A stretch of DNA of 36,801 nucleotides from Actinomycetota bacterium. GTDB lineage: Bacteria > Actinomycetota > Actinomycetes > Streptosporangiales > Streptosporangiaceae. The DNA lies in the NCBI GenBank assembly GCA_027314515.1, contig DAHVAR010000249.1, forward strand, positions 1-36,801. Reading direction: 5' to 3'. The notes beneath the pieces are model-generated. The model saw only the letters and a list, made by a program, of their open reading frames with translations, did no database searches and had not been told where the DNA came from. Positions 17,249 through 25,169 of the stretch are shown here, one piece after another (the first letter of the stretch is position 1; each line of letters starts with the position of its first letter). Both the position numbers and the translations under genes were made by a program.

Positions 17249-17698
17249 CTAGTGGCCCGTGCCGGCGACGTGCCTGGCGAACGCCTCCAGTGCGGCTGCG
17301 CCAACGGCCTTGTCTTGCGCCCCGTTGCCGCCGCTTACCCCTACCGCGCCGACGATCTGCCCCTGGTATTCGATCGGGAAGCCGCCGACGAAGATGGCGA
17401 ACTTGCCCGGAAGCATGTGGCTGATGCCGAACGCCTCGTTGCCAGGCAGCGCGGGCCCGTCCGGCGGCTCGTTGAACTTGTGCGTCGCGCGCTCGTGGCC
17501 GGCCGCGGTGAAAGCCTTCGCCATCGCTATCTCCACGCCGGTGAGCCTGGCGCCGGGCAGCCGGTGCAGCGCCAGCACGTGGCCGCCGTCGTCGCAGACG
17601 CAGATCGTCTGCCTGACCCCGAGCTCCTCCGCCTTCGCCCTGGCCGCGGCCAGCATCGGCAGCGCGTCGTCGAGCGTTATCCGGAATACCTTATGCAT
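17249..17698 (-). CDS. GlcG/HbpS family heme-binding-type protein
   Basis: A 149-residue protein of the DUF336 family. Relatives include GlcG of glycolate-utilisation operons and the Streptomyces haem-binding HbpS; others are small accessory proteins in catabolic clusters. The family block GGFPIEYQGQIVGAVGVSGG is seen as residues 111-130. GAGG lies upstream of the ATG at 17698. It is divergent from the PucR-type gene and convergent with the oxidase operon. No signal peptide is seen, so it is probably cytoplasmic. Confidence 0.85.
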   Translation of the reverse strand: MHKVFRITLDDALPMLAAARAKAEELGVRQTICVCDDGGHVLALHRLPGARLTGVEIAMAKAFTAAGHERATHKFNEPPDGPALPGNEAFGISHMLPGKFAIFVGGFPIEYQGQIVGAVGVSGGNGAQDKAVGAAALEAFARHVAGTGH

Positions 17699-17801
17699 CT
17701 TTGTCCTCGAAGTGAGCGGTCCCGATGGCTGAGTCCATCGTGACCGAGCCTGCCGCCCTCGCCGGCCAGCAGGCAAGGGCAATCCGGCCAGGTCACTCCG
17801 G

Positions 17802-17815
17802 TGTAATATGTGCAC
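17802..17815 (+). promoter_or_regulatory. Candidate operator, motif TGTA-N4-RTGCAC (copy 3), over the regulator's -10
   Basis: TGTAATATGTGCAC. The internal TAATAT (17804-17809) could serve as the -10 of the PucR-type gene, so a protein bound here would block its own transcription. The site also sits in the divergent gap shared with the GlcG/HbpS gene. Confidence 0.45.
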
Positions 17816-17833
17816 TCTGCCCAAGGAGTGACC

Positions 17834-19633
17834 GTGGCCCAGTTGTCTGCTGAGCACACCGAGCCAGAGCTCACCGAGCCGGAACGCACCGATTCGGGGC
17901 GACCTGGACCAGGCCGGATGAGCGCGCCCGCGCTGTCCGAAGGCCACCTCACGCTATCTCGCCTGCTGCTAGTGCGCGCCGTCAGGCCCGCCGCGCTGGT
18001 GGCCGCCGGCGCCGACGCGGACCCGGTGATCTCCTGGTGCCTGCCTCTGGATGAGGCACTGGCGACGGACGGCCGCCTGGACGAGGTCGCGGTCTACGCT
18101 CGGGCCGGCGAGCTCGGCACCGACCCGGTAGCGCTGCTATCCGCGCTGGCGGCCAGGGGCGCGGTCGCGGTCATCGTCGCTTCGGACGCGGGCGCAGATG
18201 CCGCGGCGGAGGTGGACGCGGTGCGTCCGGGATGGCTGTCTCAGGCGGCGATCCCGGTCGCGGTGCTGCCGACCAGCGTCGGCTACCTGCGGGTCAGCCG
18301 CCTGATCGGAGAGCTGTCGCTGGCGCGCGAGACCCACGAGCTCCGGTACGGCCTGACGGTGCACCGAGCGCTGGCAGAGCTGCTGCACACCGGGGCGGGC
18401 CTGACGGCGCTGTGCTACCAGCTTTCGCGGCTATCCGGCTGCCCGGCAGCGATCCTGGACCGGCAGCGGCGGCTGCTCGCCTTCGAGGAGAGCCAGGGCC
18501 GCGGCCTCAGCCCGCTGGCGGTCGGCCAGGCGATGCGCGAGGCCGCCGTCGAGCTGTTCCCTGAGGTCTCTCCTGCCGAAGCCGACCCGATGATCGGGGT
18601 GGTGGACTTCGGCGGACTGCGCGCCACCTGCGTCGTCGAGCCGATCGTGCTGGCGGGCCGGCACGACGGCTGGGTGGTCGTGATCGAGTCCGGTGACCCT
18701 CCGCACCCGCACGACCTGGCCGAGCACCGCGTCGTCGTCGAGCAGGCGGCGATGATCGTCGGTACCGAGATGCTGCGGATGCGCAGCGTGGAGCAGGCTG
18801 AGGAGCGGGCGCGCGGCGACTTCGTCCAGGCGCTGCTGCACGGGCGGTTCACCACCGCGCACGACCTGCAGGTGCGCGCGGCGTACTACGGATTTCCGGT
18901 CAGCGGCGCCTACGGCGTCGTGGTGGCCAGCGGCCTGGCCGATCTGGTCAGCAGCGAGTCGCCAGCCGCCATGTTCCAGCTGGCCAGGGACGCCGCGAGG
19001 CTGCATGCCACGCCAGGCAGGCAGACCCTGGCCACGGTCGTCGGCGACGTGCTGGTGGTGATCCGCGAGGTGAGCCACCCGGAACGCGGCGGGCCGGCCG
19101 ACGCCGATGGCCAGGCACTCGCCGAGTACGCGAACAAGCTGGAGTCTGAACTCGCCCGCCGGGCCGGCCGGTCGGTCCTGGTCGCCTACGGCCGTGTGGT
19201 CGGCCAGGCGGCAGCGATCCCGCAGAGCTACCGCGATGCGCGGGTCGCGCTCGGCCTGCGCCAGCGGCTGCGGATCGACCGGGTGTGCGGCTTCGGGGAC
19301 CTGCGCATCTACGCGACGCTGGCGGACCTGGCGGTCAGCCCGGCCGGGAAGGCATTCGCCAGCGAGATGCTGAGCCCGCTGCGGAGCGGCAGGGCGGAGG
19401 ACCTGGAGCGTGTCGTGATCGAGTACATCGAGACTGGCGGCAACGTGAACGCCACAGCCAGGAACCTGCACATCCACCGCAACACGATGCTGTACAAGCT
19501 GGACCGCGCCTCCCGCGCGCTGCGGCTGGACCTACGGCAGGCCGAGCATCAGTTCTCGGTCTGGCTTGCCTACAAGATGGCAATGCTGGCCGAGGCAACG
19601 GAGAAGGCCGACCACGACGTCAGACCGCACTGA
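17834..19633 (+). CDS. PucR-type transcriptional regulator (PucR/CdaR family)
   Basis: A 599-residue regulator. An N-terminal PucR-like ligand domain spans about residues 30-160, a central CdaR/GGDEF-like region follows, and the C-terminal HTH_30 domain starts near residue 525. Its recognition region reads NVNATARNLHIHRNTMLYKL (537-556). Such proteins control purine, amine or amino-acid catabolism. The start GTG at 17834 is chosen because AAGGAG (17823-17828) lies five bases upstream; the in-frame GTG at 17810 falls inside the putative operator. The last 14 bases overlap the convergent MFS gene. It is the likely regulator of the importer and oxidase operons. Confidence 0.88.
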   Translation: MAQLSAEHTEPELTEPERTDSGRPGPGRMSAPALSEGHLTLSRLLLVRAVRPAALVAAGADADPVISWCLPLDEALATDGRLDEVAVYARAGELGTDPVALLSALAARGAVAVIVASDAGADAAAEVDAVRPGWLSQAAIPVAVLPTSVGYLRVSRLIGELSLARETHELRYGLTVHRALAELLHTGAGLTALCYQLSRLSGCPAAILDRQRRLLAFEESQGRGLSPLAVGQAMREAAVELFPEVSPAEADPMIGVVDFGGLRATCVVEPIVLAGRHDGWVVVIESGDPPHPHDLAEHRVVVEQAAMIVGTEMLRMRSVEQAEERARGDFVQALLHGRFTTAHDLQVRAAYYGFPVSGAYGVVVASGLADLVSSESPAAMFQLARDAARLHATPGRQTLATVVGDVLVVIREVSHPERGGPADADGQALAEYANKLESELARRAGRSVLVAYGRVVGQAAAIPQSYRDARVALGLRQRLRIDRVCGFGDLRIYATLADLAVSPAGKAFASEMLSPLRSGRAEDLERVVIEYIETGGNVNATARNLHIHRNTMLYKLDRASRALRLDLRQAEHQFSVWLAYKMAMLAEATEKADHDVRPH

Positions 19634-21140
19634 CAAGTCCGGCCTCATCCGCGCCCGGGCCGGGCTCCGTCGCGCCGGGCTGCGGCCAGGTCGGGTCTGG
19701 GCCGGCGAAGCTGGCCAGCAGGCCTACCCCGGCCATCACGGCGCAGCCCGCGAACAGCAGCAGGAGCGCCGCTCGCGGGTAGGTCAGCGCCACCCAGGCG
19801 GCACCGATCGCCGAGCCGGCGAATCGCACCATGTTGAACAGCCCTAGCGCGGCCCCTGCCGTGGCGGCCGGCGACTGGGTGGCGCCCGCGGCGGCCGGAG
19901 TCTGCACGAGCGCGACACCGACCCCGACGGCCATCAGGACCGGCGCCAGCACGAGCATGCTCGAGCCATGGCGGGCCAGGATCTCCCCGAGCGTCAGGCT
20001 GGCGGCGATCAGCACCAGCAGGCCGGAGCGCAGGGTCCAGCGCGGGCTGGCCCGTTCACAGAGCAGGCCGGCGGCAGGCGCGAGCACGGCCATCGTGGCA
20101 GGCAGCGCGAATACCACCGCCCCGGCGATGGCGACGGAGCGCCCCAGCGAGCCGACCAGGTACAGCGGGACCGTCACCAGCACAGCCGACAGGCAGAACA
20201 TCTGGGCGAACGCGGCGACCCCGCTGCGGAGGAACCGCGACTCCACGATCAGGCGCGGCCGGATCAGCGGGCTGTGATGCCGTGCGGAAGTGACCGCGAA
20301 GGCGCCGAGGGCGATGGCGCCCGCCGCGGCGAGGCCGACGTCGGCCAGCGCCGGCACGCCGCGTTGCGGCACGGCGGTGGCCGCGGTCATGATCAGGGCC
20401 GTGCCCGTGGTGAGCGTGATCGCCCCGCTGCGATGCAGCGGCACCACCCTGGCCGGGATGCGGGGCAGCACGCGCAGCGCGGCAAGCAGCAGCAGTCCGG
20501 CCAGCACGGCGAGCACGACGAAGATCCAACGCCAGCCGAGGGTACTGGCAAGCAGCCCGCCAAGCGGCGGGCCCACAGCCTGGCCGGCTCCGTTGGCAGC
20601 GGCCCAGCCGCTCATCACCCGCGCCCGGTGACCCCGGCCGAAGCGGCTCGACAGGGTGCCCATCACCGACGGCGGAATGGCAGCGCCGGCCAGTCCCTGC
20701 ACGGCGCGGCAGGCGACCAGCGTCCACAGGTCCGGCGCGAACGCCGCGGCGATCAGGCCCGCTGTCATGACCGTCAGCGCCACCGCCAGCACGCGACGCG
20801 GGCCGATGCGGTCGCCCACCCATCCGGTGACCGGCATCGCCGCGGCAAGGACCAGGACGAAGGCGCTGACCACAAGCACGCCCCTGGACACCGGCGCCGC
20901 GAGATCCCTGGTGATCGTGGCGAGCGGCACGTTGAGAACGTTGTTGCTCACCGTGCCGAGGAAAGTAATGCCCAGCAGCACTGCCAGCAGCGCCGGCGGC
21001 CCGCCCGCGATGCCGGGGTGGTCCGCCGCCGCGGGCTTCGGGTGGCCGGCCGCCGCCGAACCGCAGTCGCCCGCGGCGCGCAGATCCTCCGCGCGGCCAG
21101 CGGGACGCCAAACATGCGCGCGTCCTCGGCCCGTTTCCAT
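19620..21140 (-). CDS. MFS transporter, DHA2/EmrB-QacA type
   Basis: A 506-residue drug:proton antiporter-like protein with about 14 hydrophobic helices. Motif A is seen in the loop after helix 2 (GWVGDRIGPRRV) and motif C-like GxxxGPPLGG in helix 5. It probably exports a small hydrophobic compound. The first 45 residues are polar and not conserved, and ATG 21140 lacks a good ribosome site, so the true start may be downstream. Its end overlaps the PucR-type gene by 14 bases. Confidence 0.87.
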   Translation of the reverse strand: METGRGRAHVWRPAGRAEDLRAAGDCGSAAAGHPKPAAADHPGIAGGPPALLAVLLGITFLGTVSNNVLNVPLATITRDLAAPVSRGVLVVSAFVLVLAAAMPVTGWVGDRIGPRRVLAVALTVMTAGLIAAAFAPDLWTLVACRAVQGLAGAAIPPSVMGTLSSRFGRGHRARVMSGWAAANGAGQAVGPPLGGLLASTLGWRWIFVVLAVLAGLLLLAALRVLPRIPARVVPLHRSGAITLTTGTALIMTAATAVPQRGVPALADVGLAAAGAIALGAFAVTSARHHSPLIRPRLIVESRFLRSGVAAFAQMFCLSAVLVTVPLYLVGSLGRSVAIAGAVVFALPATMAVLAPAAGLLCERASPRWTLRSGLLVLIAASLTLGEILARHGSSMLVLAPVLMAVGVGVALVQTPAAAGATQSPAATAGAALGLFNMVRFAGSAIGAAWVALTYPRAALLLLFAGCAVMAGVGLLASFAGPDPTWPQPGATEPGPGADEAGLVSAV

Positions 21141-21261
21141 CGCCGTGTCCAGAATGCCCGTGCGGCAGGCCCGGGCCTACGGCAATGCGCACAGAACAAA
21201 CCCGTCGCGCCAGTGCAGTATGACCGGACTCCGCCGGATGGATCGGGCACTGAGCCGCGCT

Positions 21262-21867
21262 TCAGGAAGCGCCGTGATCGTCCTCGTGCGGTGCCGCAGT
21301 GAGCCTGCGTTCCAGCCGCGGGTCCGGTATCAGCCACATCAGTGCCACCACGACGTAGATCGCGATACCGAGCCAGCGGCCGGCGAACGACAGGCCGATG
21401 CCCAGGCAGTACAGCAGCGGGGAAGCCTTGCCCTTGATGTCCGCGCCGATCGCGGTCGCCAGCAGCGAGTGGTCACCCTCGGTGCGCAGCAGCGCCCCCT
21501 GCAGGATGTAATAAGCCAGCGCGGCGGCCAGCAGCACCATGCCATAGGCGGCGACCGGGCTGGCCGGGAAGCGGTTCTCGCTCATCCACGCGGTGGCGAA
21601 GGGGATCAGCGACAGCCAGAACAGCAGATGCAGATTCGCCCACAGCGCCGCGCCGGAGACCCGGGACACCGCCGCCAGCATGTGGTGATGGTTGTTCCAG
21701 TAGATGCCGAGGTTCACGAAGCTGAGCAGGTACGCCAGCAGTACCGGCAGGTCCCCGCGAAGGGCGGCCCACGTGGTGCCATGCGGGGTGCGCAGTTCCA
21801 GCACCATGATCGTGATGAGAATGGCGATCACGCCATCGGTGAACGCCCTGAGCCGGTCCGCGGACAC
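21262..21867 (-). CDS. TMEM175-like (DUF1211) potassium-channel family membrane protein
   Basis: A 201-residue protein with about six hydrophobic helices. The defining R-x3-F-[ST]-D motif of helix 1 is present as Arg5, Phe9, Thr10 and Asp11. Bacterial members of this family are potassium-selective channels. The start is GTG at 21867. The H-H-H stretch after helix 2 (WNNHHHM) is common in the family. It is divergent from the GntR-type gene and seems unrelated to its neighbours. Confidence 0.85.
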   Translation of the reverse strand: MSADRLRAFTDGVIAILITIMVLELRTPHGTTWAALRGDLPVLLAYLLSFVNLGIYWNNHHHMLAAVSRVSGAALWANLHLLFWLSLIPFATAWMSENRFPASPVAAYGMVLLAAALAYYILQGALLRTEGDHSLLATAIGADIKGKASPLLYCLGIGLSFAGRWLGIAIYVVVALMWLIPDPRLERRLTAAPHEDDHGAS

Positions 21868-21981
21868 GGGCCCAAGGCTAACCCCCGGTAGCCCGGTGGG
21901 TACGCGCGCCGCGTGCGTGGCTTCGCTGTTAGCCGCCCTTGCCCGAGGGGCGGGGCGGGCAGCACTTGGCAGCTAGCGTAT

Positions 21982-21993
21982 TTTGGATACAAA
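21982..21993. promoter_or_regulatory. Candidate GntR operator TTTGGATACAAA
   Basis: A near-perfect palindrome 38 bases before the GntR-type start. Regulators of the FCD group often bind TTGTATACAA-like sites and repress themselves. A related half-site (ATTGTATAC) lies in the promoter of the oxidoreductase operon at 27623-27631. Confidence 0.45.
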
Positions 21994-22031
21994 GGGCCCT
22001 AGGGTCCGGGCTTCGTCGTGGGGAGCGAGTC

Positions 22032-22718
22032 ATGGCCGTCGACATGCGGTCCGCCGGGGAAGCCGACCTTATCCGCCCTGTGCAGCGCGCCGTCCCGCTG
22101 CGCCAGGCCGTCTACGAGTCGATGGTCGAGCTGGTGGTGAGCGGCCGGCTCAACCCCGGTGAGCACCTGGTCGAGACCGACCTGGCCCGCCAGCTCGGAG
22201 TCAGCCGCCAGCCAGTGCGGGAAGCGCTGCACCGGCTGCAGGCCGAGGGCTGGGTGGACCTGCGCCCCAACCAGGGCGCGTTCGTGCATGAGCCCACCGA
22301 CAACGAGGTCGACCAGCTGCTCGACGCGCGAGAACTGCTGGAGGTGGAGACCGCCCGGCTGGCCGCCCGGTCCGCGGACGCGCAGGCCGCGGCGCGGCTG
22401 CGGGTCATCTGCCACGAGGGCGAGGCGGCGGTGAAAGCCGGCGACGCCGAGGGCTTCATCACCGCCAACAACCACTTCCACGCCGCGCTTGCCGACGTCG
22501 CTGGCAACGCGGTGCTGGCCGAGCTGGCGGCCATCGTCGGCCGCAGGATGCGCTGGTACTACCGGCTGGCGGCCCCGCTGCGCGGCGAGACATCGTGCGC
22601 CGAGCACCTCGAAATGATCGACGCCATCGCAGCCGGCGACGAGAAGCGGGCAGCGAAGGCGGCACGCCAGCACACCGAGCGGACCAGGGTCGCCTACCAC
22701 CGGACCGTCCAGTCATGA
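22032..22718 (+). CDS. GntR family transcriptional regulator with FCD ligand domain
   Basis: A 228-residue FadR-subfamily regulator. The winged helix-turn-helix is at about residues 20-86, with the segment ETDLARQLGVSRQPVREAL. The C-terminal FCD domain has the acid/histidine set that binds a metal and a carboxylate ligand: Asp98, His150, His192 and His214. FCD regulators often sense organic acids, which fits a neighbour acting on an oxoacid. ATG 22032 is chosen for the upstream GGGGAG. It is convergent with the oxidoreductase operon, whose promoter carries a similar half-site. Confidence 0.88.
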   Translation: MAVDMRSAGEADLIRPVQRAVPLRQAVYESMVELVVSGRLNPGEHLVETDLARQLGVSRQPVREALHRLQAEGWVDLRPNQGAFVHEPTDNEVDQLLDARELLEVETARLAARSADAQAAARLRVICHEGEAAVKAGDAEGFITANNHFHAALADVAGNAVLAELAAIVGRRMRWYYRLAAPLRGETSCAEHLEMIDAIAAGDEKRAAKAARQHTERTRVAYHRTVQS

Positions 22719-22819
22719 TCGTGACGCGGCAGGCCTGCCGCGGGGACGACCGCAGCCGCTCGCCGCGGCGTGAGGTGCGGGCCTGACAGACGCCGGCCCG
22801 CACCCCCGCTCCGGTGCCC

Positions 22820-24046
22820 TCAGCCCACCGGAGCGGCCACCTGCTCCCCGCCCGCCCGCGGGCTCCCCGTCAGGTCCGGCGCGCTGGTCATCGCCATGCT
22901 GGCGGCGGTGTCTAGCAGGGTGCAGATGCCCTTGTGACGGTGCTCGGCCGCCATCGCGGTCACCTCCGCGACCTCCGCGGGCGCCAGCGGCTGGCCAACC
23001 GCAGGCCGGAGCAGCTGCGCCAGGCGAGCCGTGCCGGTGACGCAGATAGGGCAGGTCTGGCAAGTCTCCCGGGCAAAGAACGCGGCGATCCGTGCCGCCG
23101 CCAGCCCGAGTCCCTGCTGCTCGCCGACCACTATCACCGACGCGCCCAGAGCTGTGCCGGCCGCCTCCAGCGCCTCCGGAGTCATCGCCACGTCCAGTTG
23201 GTCCGCGCGCAGCCACGGCAGCGAGTACCCGCCGGGCAGCACCGCCGCTACCCGGTCGCCCGGCAGCGGCCCGCCCGCCTGCTCGAGGAGCTCGGCAACC
23301 GTGAGGCCGAGCGGCAGCTCGAACACTCCCGGCCGGGCCACGTCCCCGCTGACCGAGAACAGCGTGGGCTGGTGCTGGCGATACCAGTCCCCGCCCCGGC
23401 GCAGGATCACCGGGACGTGCGCGAGCGTCTCCACGTTGTTGACCACGGTCGGCTGGTCACGGTACCCGCGCTCGGTCGGGTACGGCGGCCTCGGCCAGGG
23501 CCAGGCCGGGCGGCGCATGAGGACGGCGAGCAGCGCGGTCTCCTCGCCAGCGACGTAGACGTGATTTTCCAGCAGCAGCCGCACCGGGATCAGGGCGTCC
23601 GCCAGGTCGCTACCGCGCAGCGCCCCGATCGCTTCGGCCAGGGCGTCGTGCGCGGCGCCGAACTCGCTGTTGATATAGACGACGATCTCGTCGGCTTCGA
23701 CCGCGCGGGCAGCGATGAGCGCCCCCTCCAGCACCTGGTGCGGTGCCCTGGCCAGCAGGTGGCGGTCCTTGTAGGAGCCCGGCTCGCCCTCGGCGCCGTT
23801 CACCACCAGGTACCTGGGCCCCGGGTGCGCGCGTGCGGCCTCCCATTTCGCTGCGGCCGGGAAGCCCCCGCCGCCGCGCCCGGTGAGCCCGGCGTCGCGC
23901 ACCGCGGCGATGATGTCGATGGCGGCTGCCGAGCGTGCGGAGCGGAGCGCCTCGTAGCCGCCGCGGGCGGTATACGCGGCCAGCGTCTCCGCCGGGCCTA
24001 GCACGTCGAGATCGGTGACCGGTGCGCCCGGCAGCAGTTCAGCCAC
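22820..24046 (-). CDS. NuoF-like NADH/FMN-binding flavoprotein subunit
   Basis: A 408-residue homologue of the 51-kDa subunit of complex I. The FMN loop GRGGGGFP is at 56-63, the NADH loop GAEGEPG at 84-90, a SLBB region near 225-275, and an N3-type [4Fe-4S] site is formed by Cys329, Cys332, Cys335 and Cys375. The usual CGEETAL reads AGEETAL. The GTG at 24046 is chosen because GGGAGG lies five bases upstream; it overlaps the beta-subunit stop by 8 bases. No NuoE-like or other complex I gene is adjacent, so it probably links the oxidoreductase's iron-sulfur clusters to NAD. Confidence 0.9.
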   Translation of the reverse strand: MAELLPGAPVTDLDVLGPAETLAAYTARGGYEALRSARSAAAIDIIAAVRDAGLTGRGGGGFPAAAKWEAARAHPGPRYLVVNGAEGEPGSYKDRHLLARAPHQVLEGALIAARAVEADEIVVYINSEFGAAHDALAEAIGALRGSDLADALIPVRLLLENHVYVAGEETALLAVLMRRPAWPWPRPPYPTERGYRDQPTVVNNVETLAHVPVILRRGGDWYRQHQPTLFSVSGDVARPGVFELPLGLTVAELLEQAGGPLPGDRVAAVLPGGYSLPWLRADQLDVAMTPEALEAAGTALGASVIVVGEQQGLGLAAARIAAFFARETCQTCPICVTGTARLAQLLRPAVGQPLAPAEVAEVTAMAAEHRHKGICTLLDTAASMAMTSAPDLTGSPRAGGEQVAAPVG

Positions 24047-25169
24047 GGTTGCCTCCCACAGCGGCGATCGGCGCAGCGGCGGCGGCGCTGCCGTTTCCGT
24101 TGCCGGACGCGCCGTCCTGGCCCGCATGCCCGGCGTGCCCCGGCGAGGAGCTGTCGACCGGCAGCCGGCCGAACGGGGTCTGGTTCACCCGGAGGACGCC
24201 GGGCAGGATCCAGTCCTCCCACATCTCGTCGATCCGGGACTGGAAGAAGTCGACGTCCTCGTCGACGAAGTGCGCAAAGCGGCCCTGCCGCCGCAGGTAG
24301 TCGGCGACCGGCTTGCGCCGCACCTTGCCTTCCACCTGCTGCTTGGTCAGACCCTGGTAGCGAAGCTCGCCCTCCAGGCAGTCCCACAGCACGGTGATGC
24401 CGGATTCCACCGCGAGGATCGCCAGCTCATGCGACATCCGCGGATCGAAGTCCCAGCCCTTCGGGCAGGGGTCGTGCGTCTGGACGAAGGTGGGCCCGCC
24501 CACGTCCAGGGCGATGCGGACCTTGTCCATCAGGTCCATGCCGAATCCGGAGGAGGCGTTCGCGAAGTACCGGCCGGTCGGGTGACCGGCCATGAGCAGC
24601 GCCGGCACGTTCTTCTTCCAGCGGTGCTGGGTGATGCGCTGCTCGCTGCCCGAGGGCGTGAACGAGGTGACCGCGCCCCACGGGGTCATCCCAGATGCCT
24701 GGATGTCGGTGTTGGCGTAGGACTCGTTGTCATACAGCAGGATCAGCAGGTTGTAACGGGTGTCCTGGAGAGCCGCCGAGAGGGTGGCCAGGCCCATGTC
24801 GCCGCCGCCGCCGTCGCTGCAGAACGCGATGACATTGATCCTCTCCTCGGCGATCTTGCCCTTGCGCATCAGCACCTTGAGCGCCGCGGCAGTGCCGATC
24901 GCCGAGGAGCCCGCGGAGCCGAGTTGCGTGTGCGCCCACGGCAGTGCCCACGGCGTGGAGTTGTAGCTGGTGTTGGCCACGTACATGCAGCCGGTGGTGC
25001 CGGTCACCAGGGTCCGCGGACCCGCCACCTTCGCCATGTAGCGCATCACCAGCGCGCTTTCGCAGCCCTGGCAGGTGCGGTGACCGGAGGTGTAGTACTC
25101 CTGCATCGGCAGGATGGTGAGCCGGCGGTTGATCTCAAGGTCGGGGATGACCAGTTCCTGTGCGGCCAT
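24039..25169 (-). CDS. 2-oxoacid:ferredoxin oxidoreductase beta subunit (thiamine diphosphate-binding)
   Basis: A 376-residue subunit binding thiamine diphosphate and one [4Fe-4S] cluster. Cluster ligands are Cys33, Cys36, Cys61 and Cys235. The cofactor/Mg motif reads SDGGGGDMGLAT (118-129), with Asn148 in the following YDNE segment. The C-terminal 40 residues are a low-complexity Gly/Ala/Ser tail and likely disordered. The ATG overlaps the alpha-subunit stop (TGATG). Together with alpha it forms the active site that decarboxylates the oxoacid. Confidence 0.92.
   Translation of the reverse strand: MAAQELVIPDLEINRRLTILPMQEYYTSGHRTCQGCESALVMRYMAKVAGPRTLVTGTTGCMYVANTSYNSTPWALPWAHTQLGSAGSSAIGTAAALKVLMRKGKIAEERINVIAFCSDGGGGDMGLATLSAALQDTRYNLLILLYDNESYANTDIQASGMTPWGAVTSFTPSGSEQRITQHRWKKNVPALLMAGHPTGRYFANASSGFGMDLMDKVRIALDVGGPTFVQTHDPCPKGWDFDPRMSHELAILAVESGITVLWDCLEGELRYQGLTKQQVEGKVRRKPVADYLRRQGRFAHFVDEDVDFFQSRIDEMWEDWILPGVLRVNQTPFGRLPVDSSSPGHAGHAGQDGASGNGNGSAAAAAPIAAVGGNRG

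Noticed and set aside
22820-24046. Part of a complex I (nuo) operon
   Set aside because: No NuoE, NuoG or membrane subunits are adjacent, and the gene overlaps an oxoacid oxidoreductase subunit.
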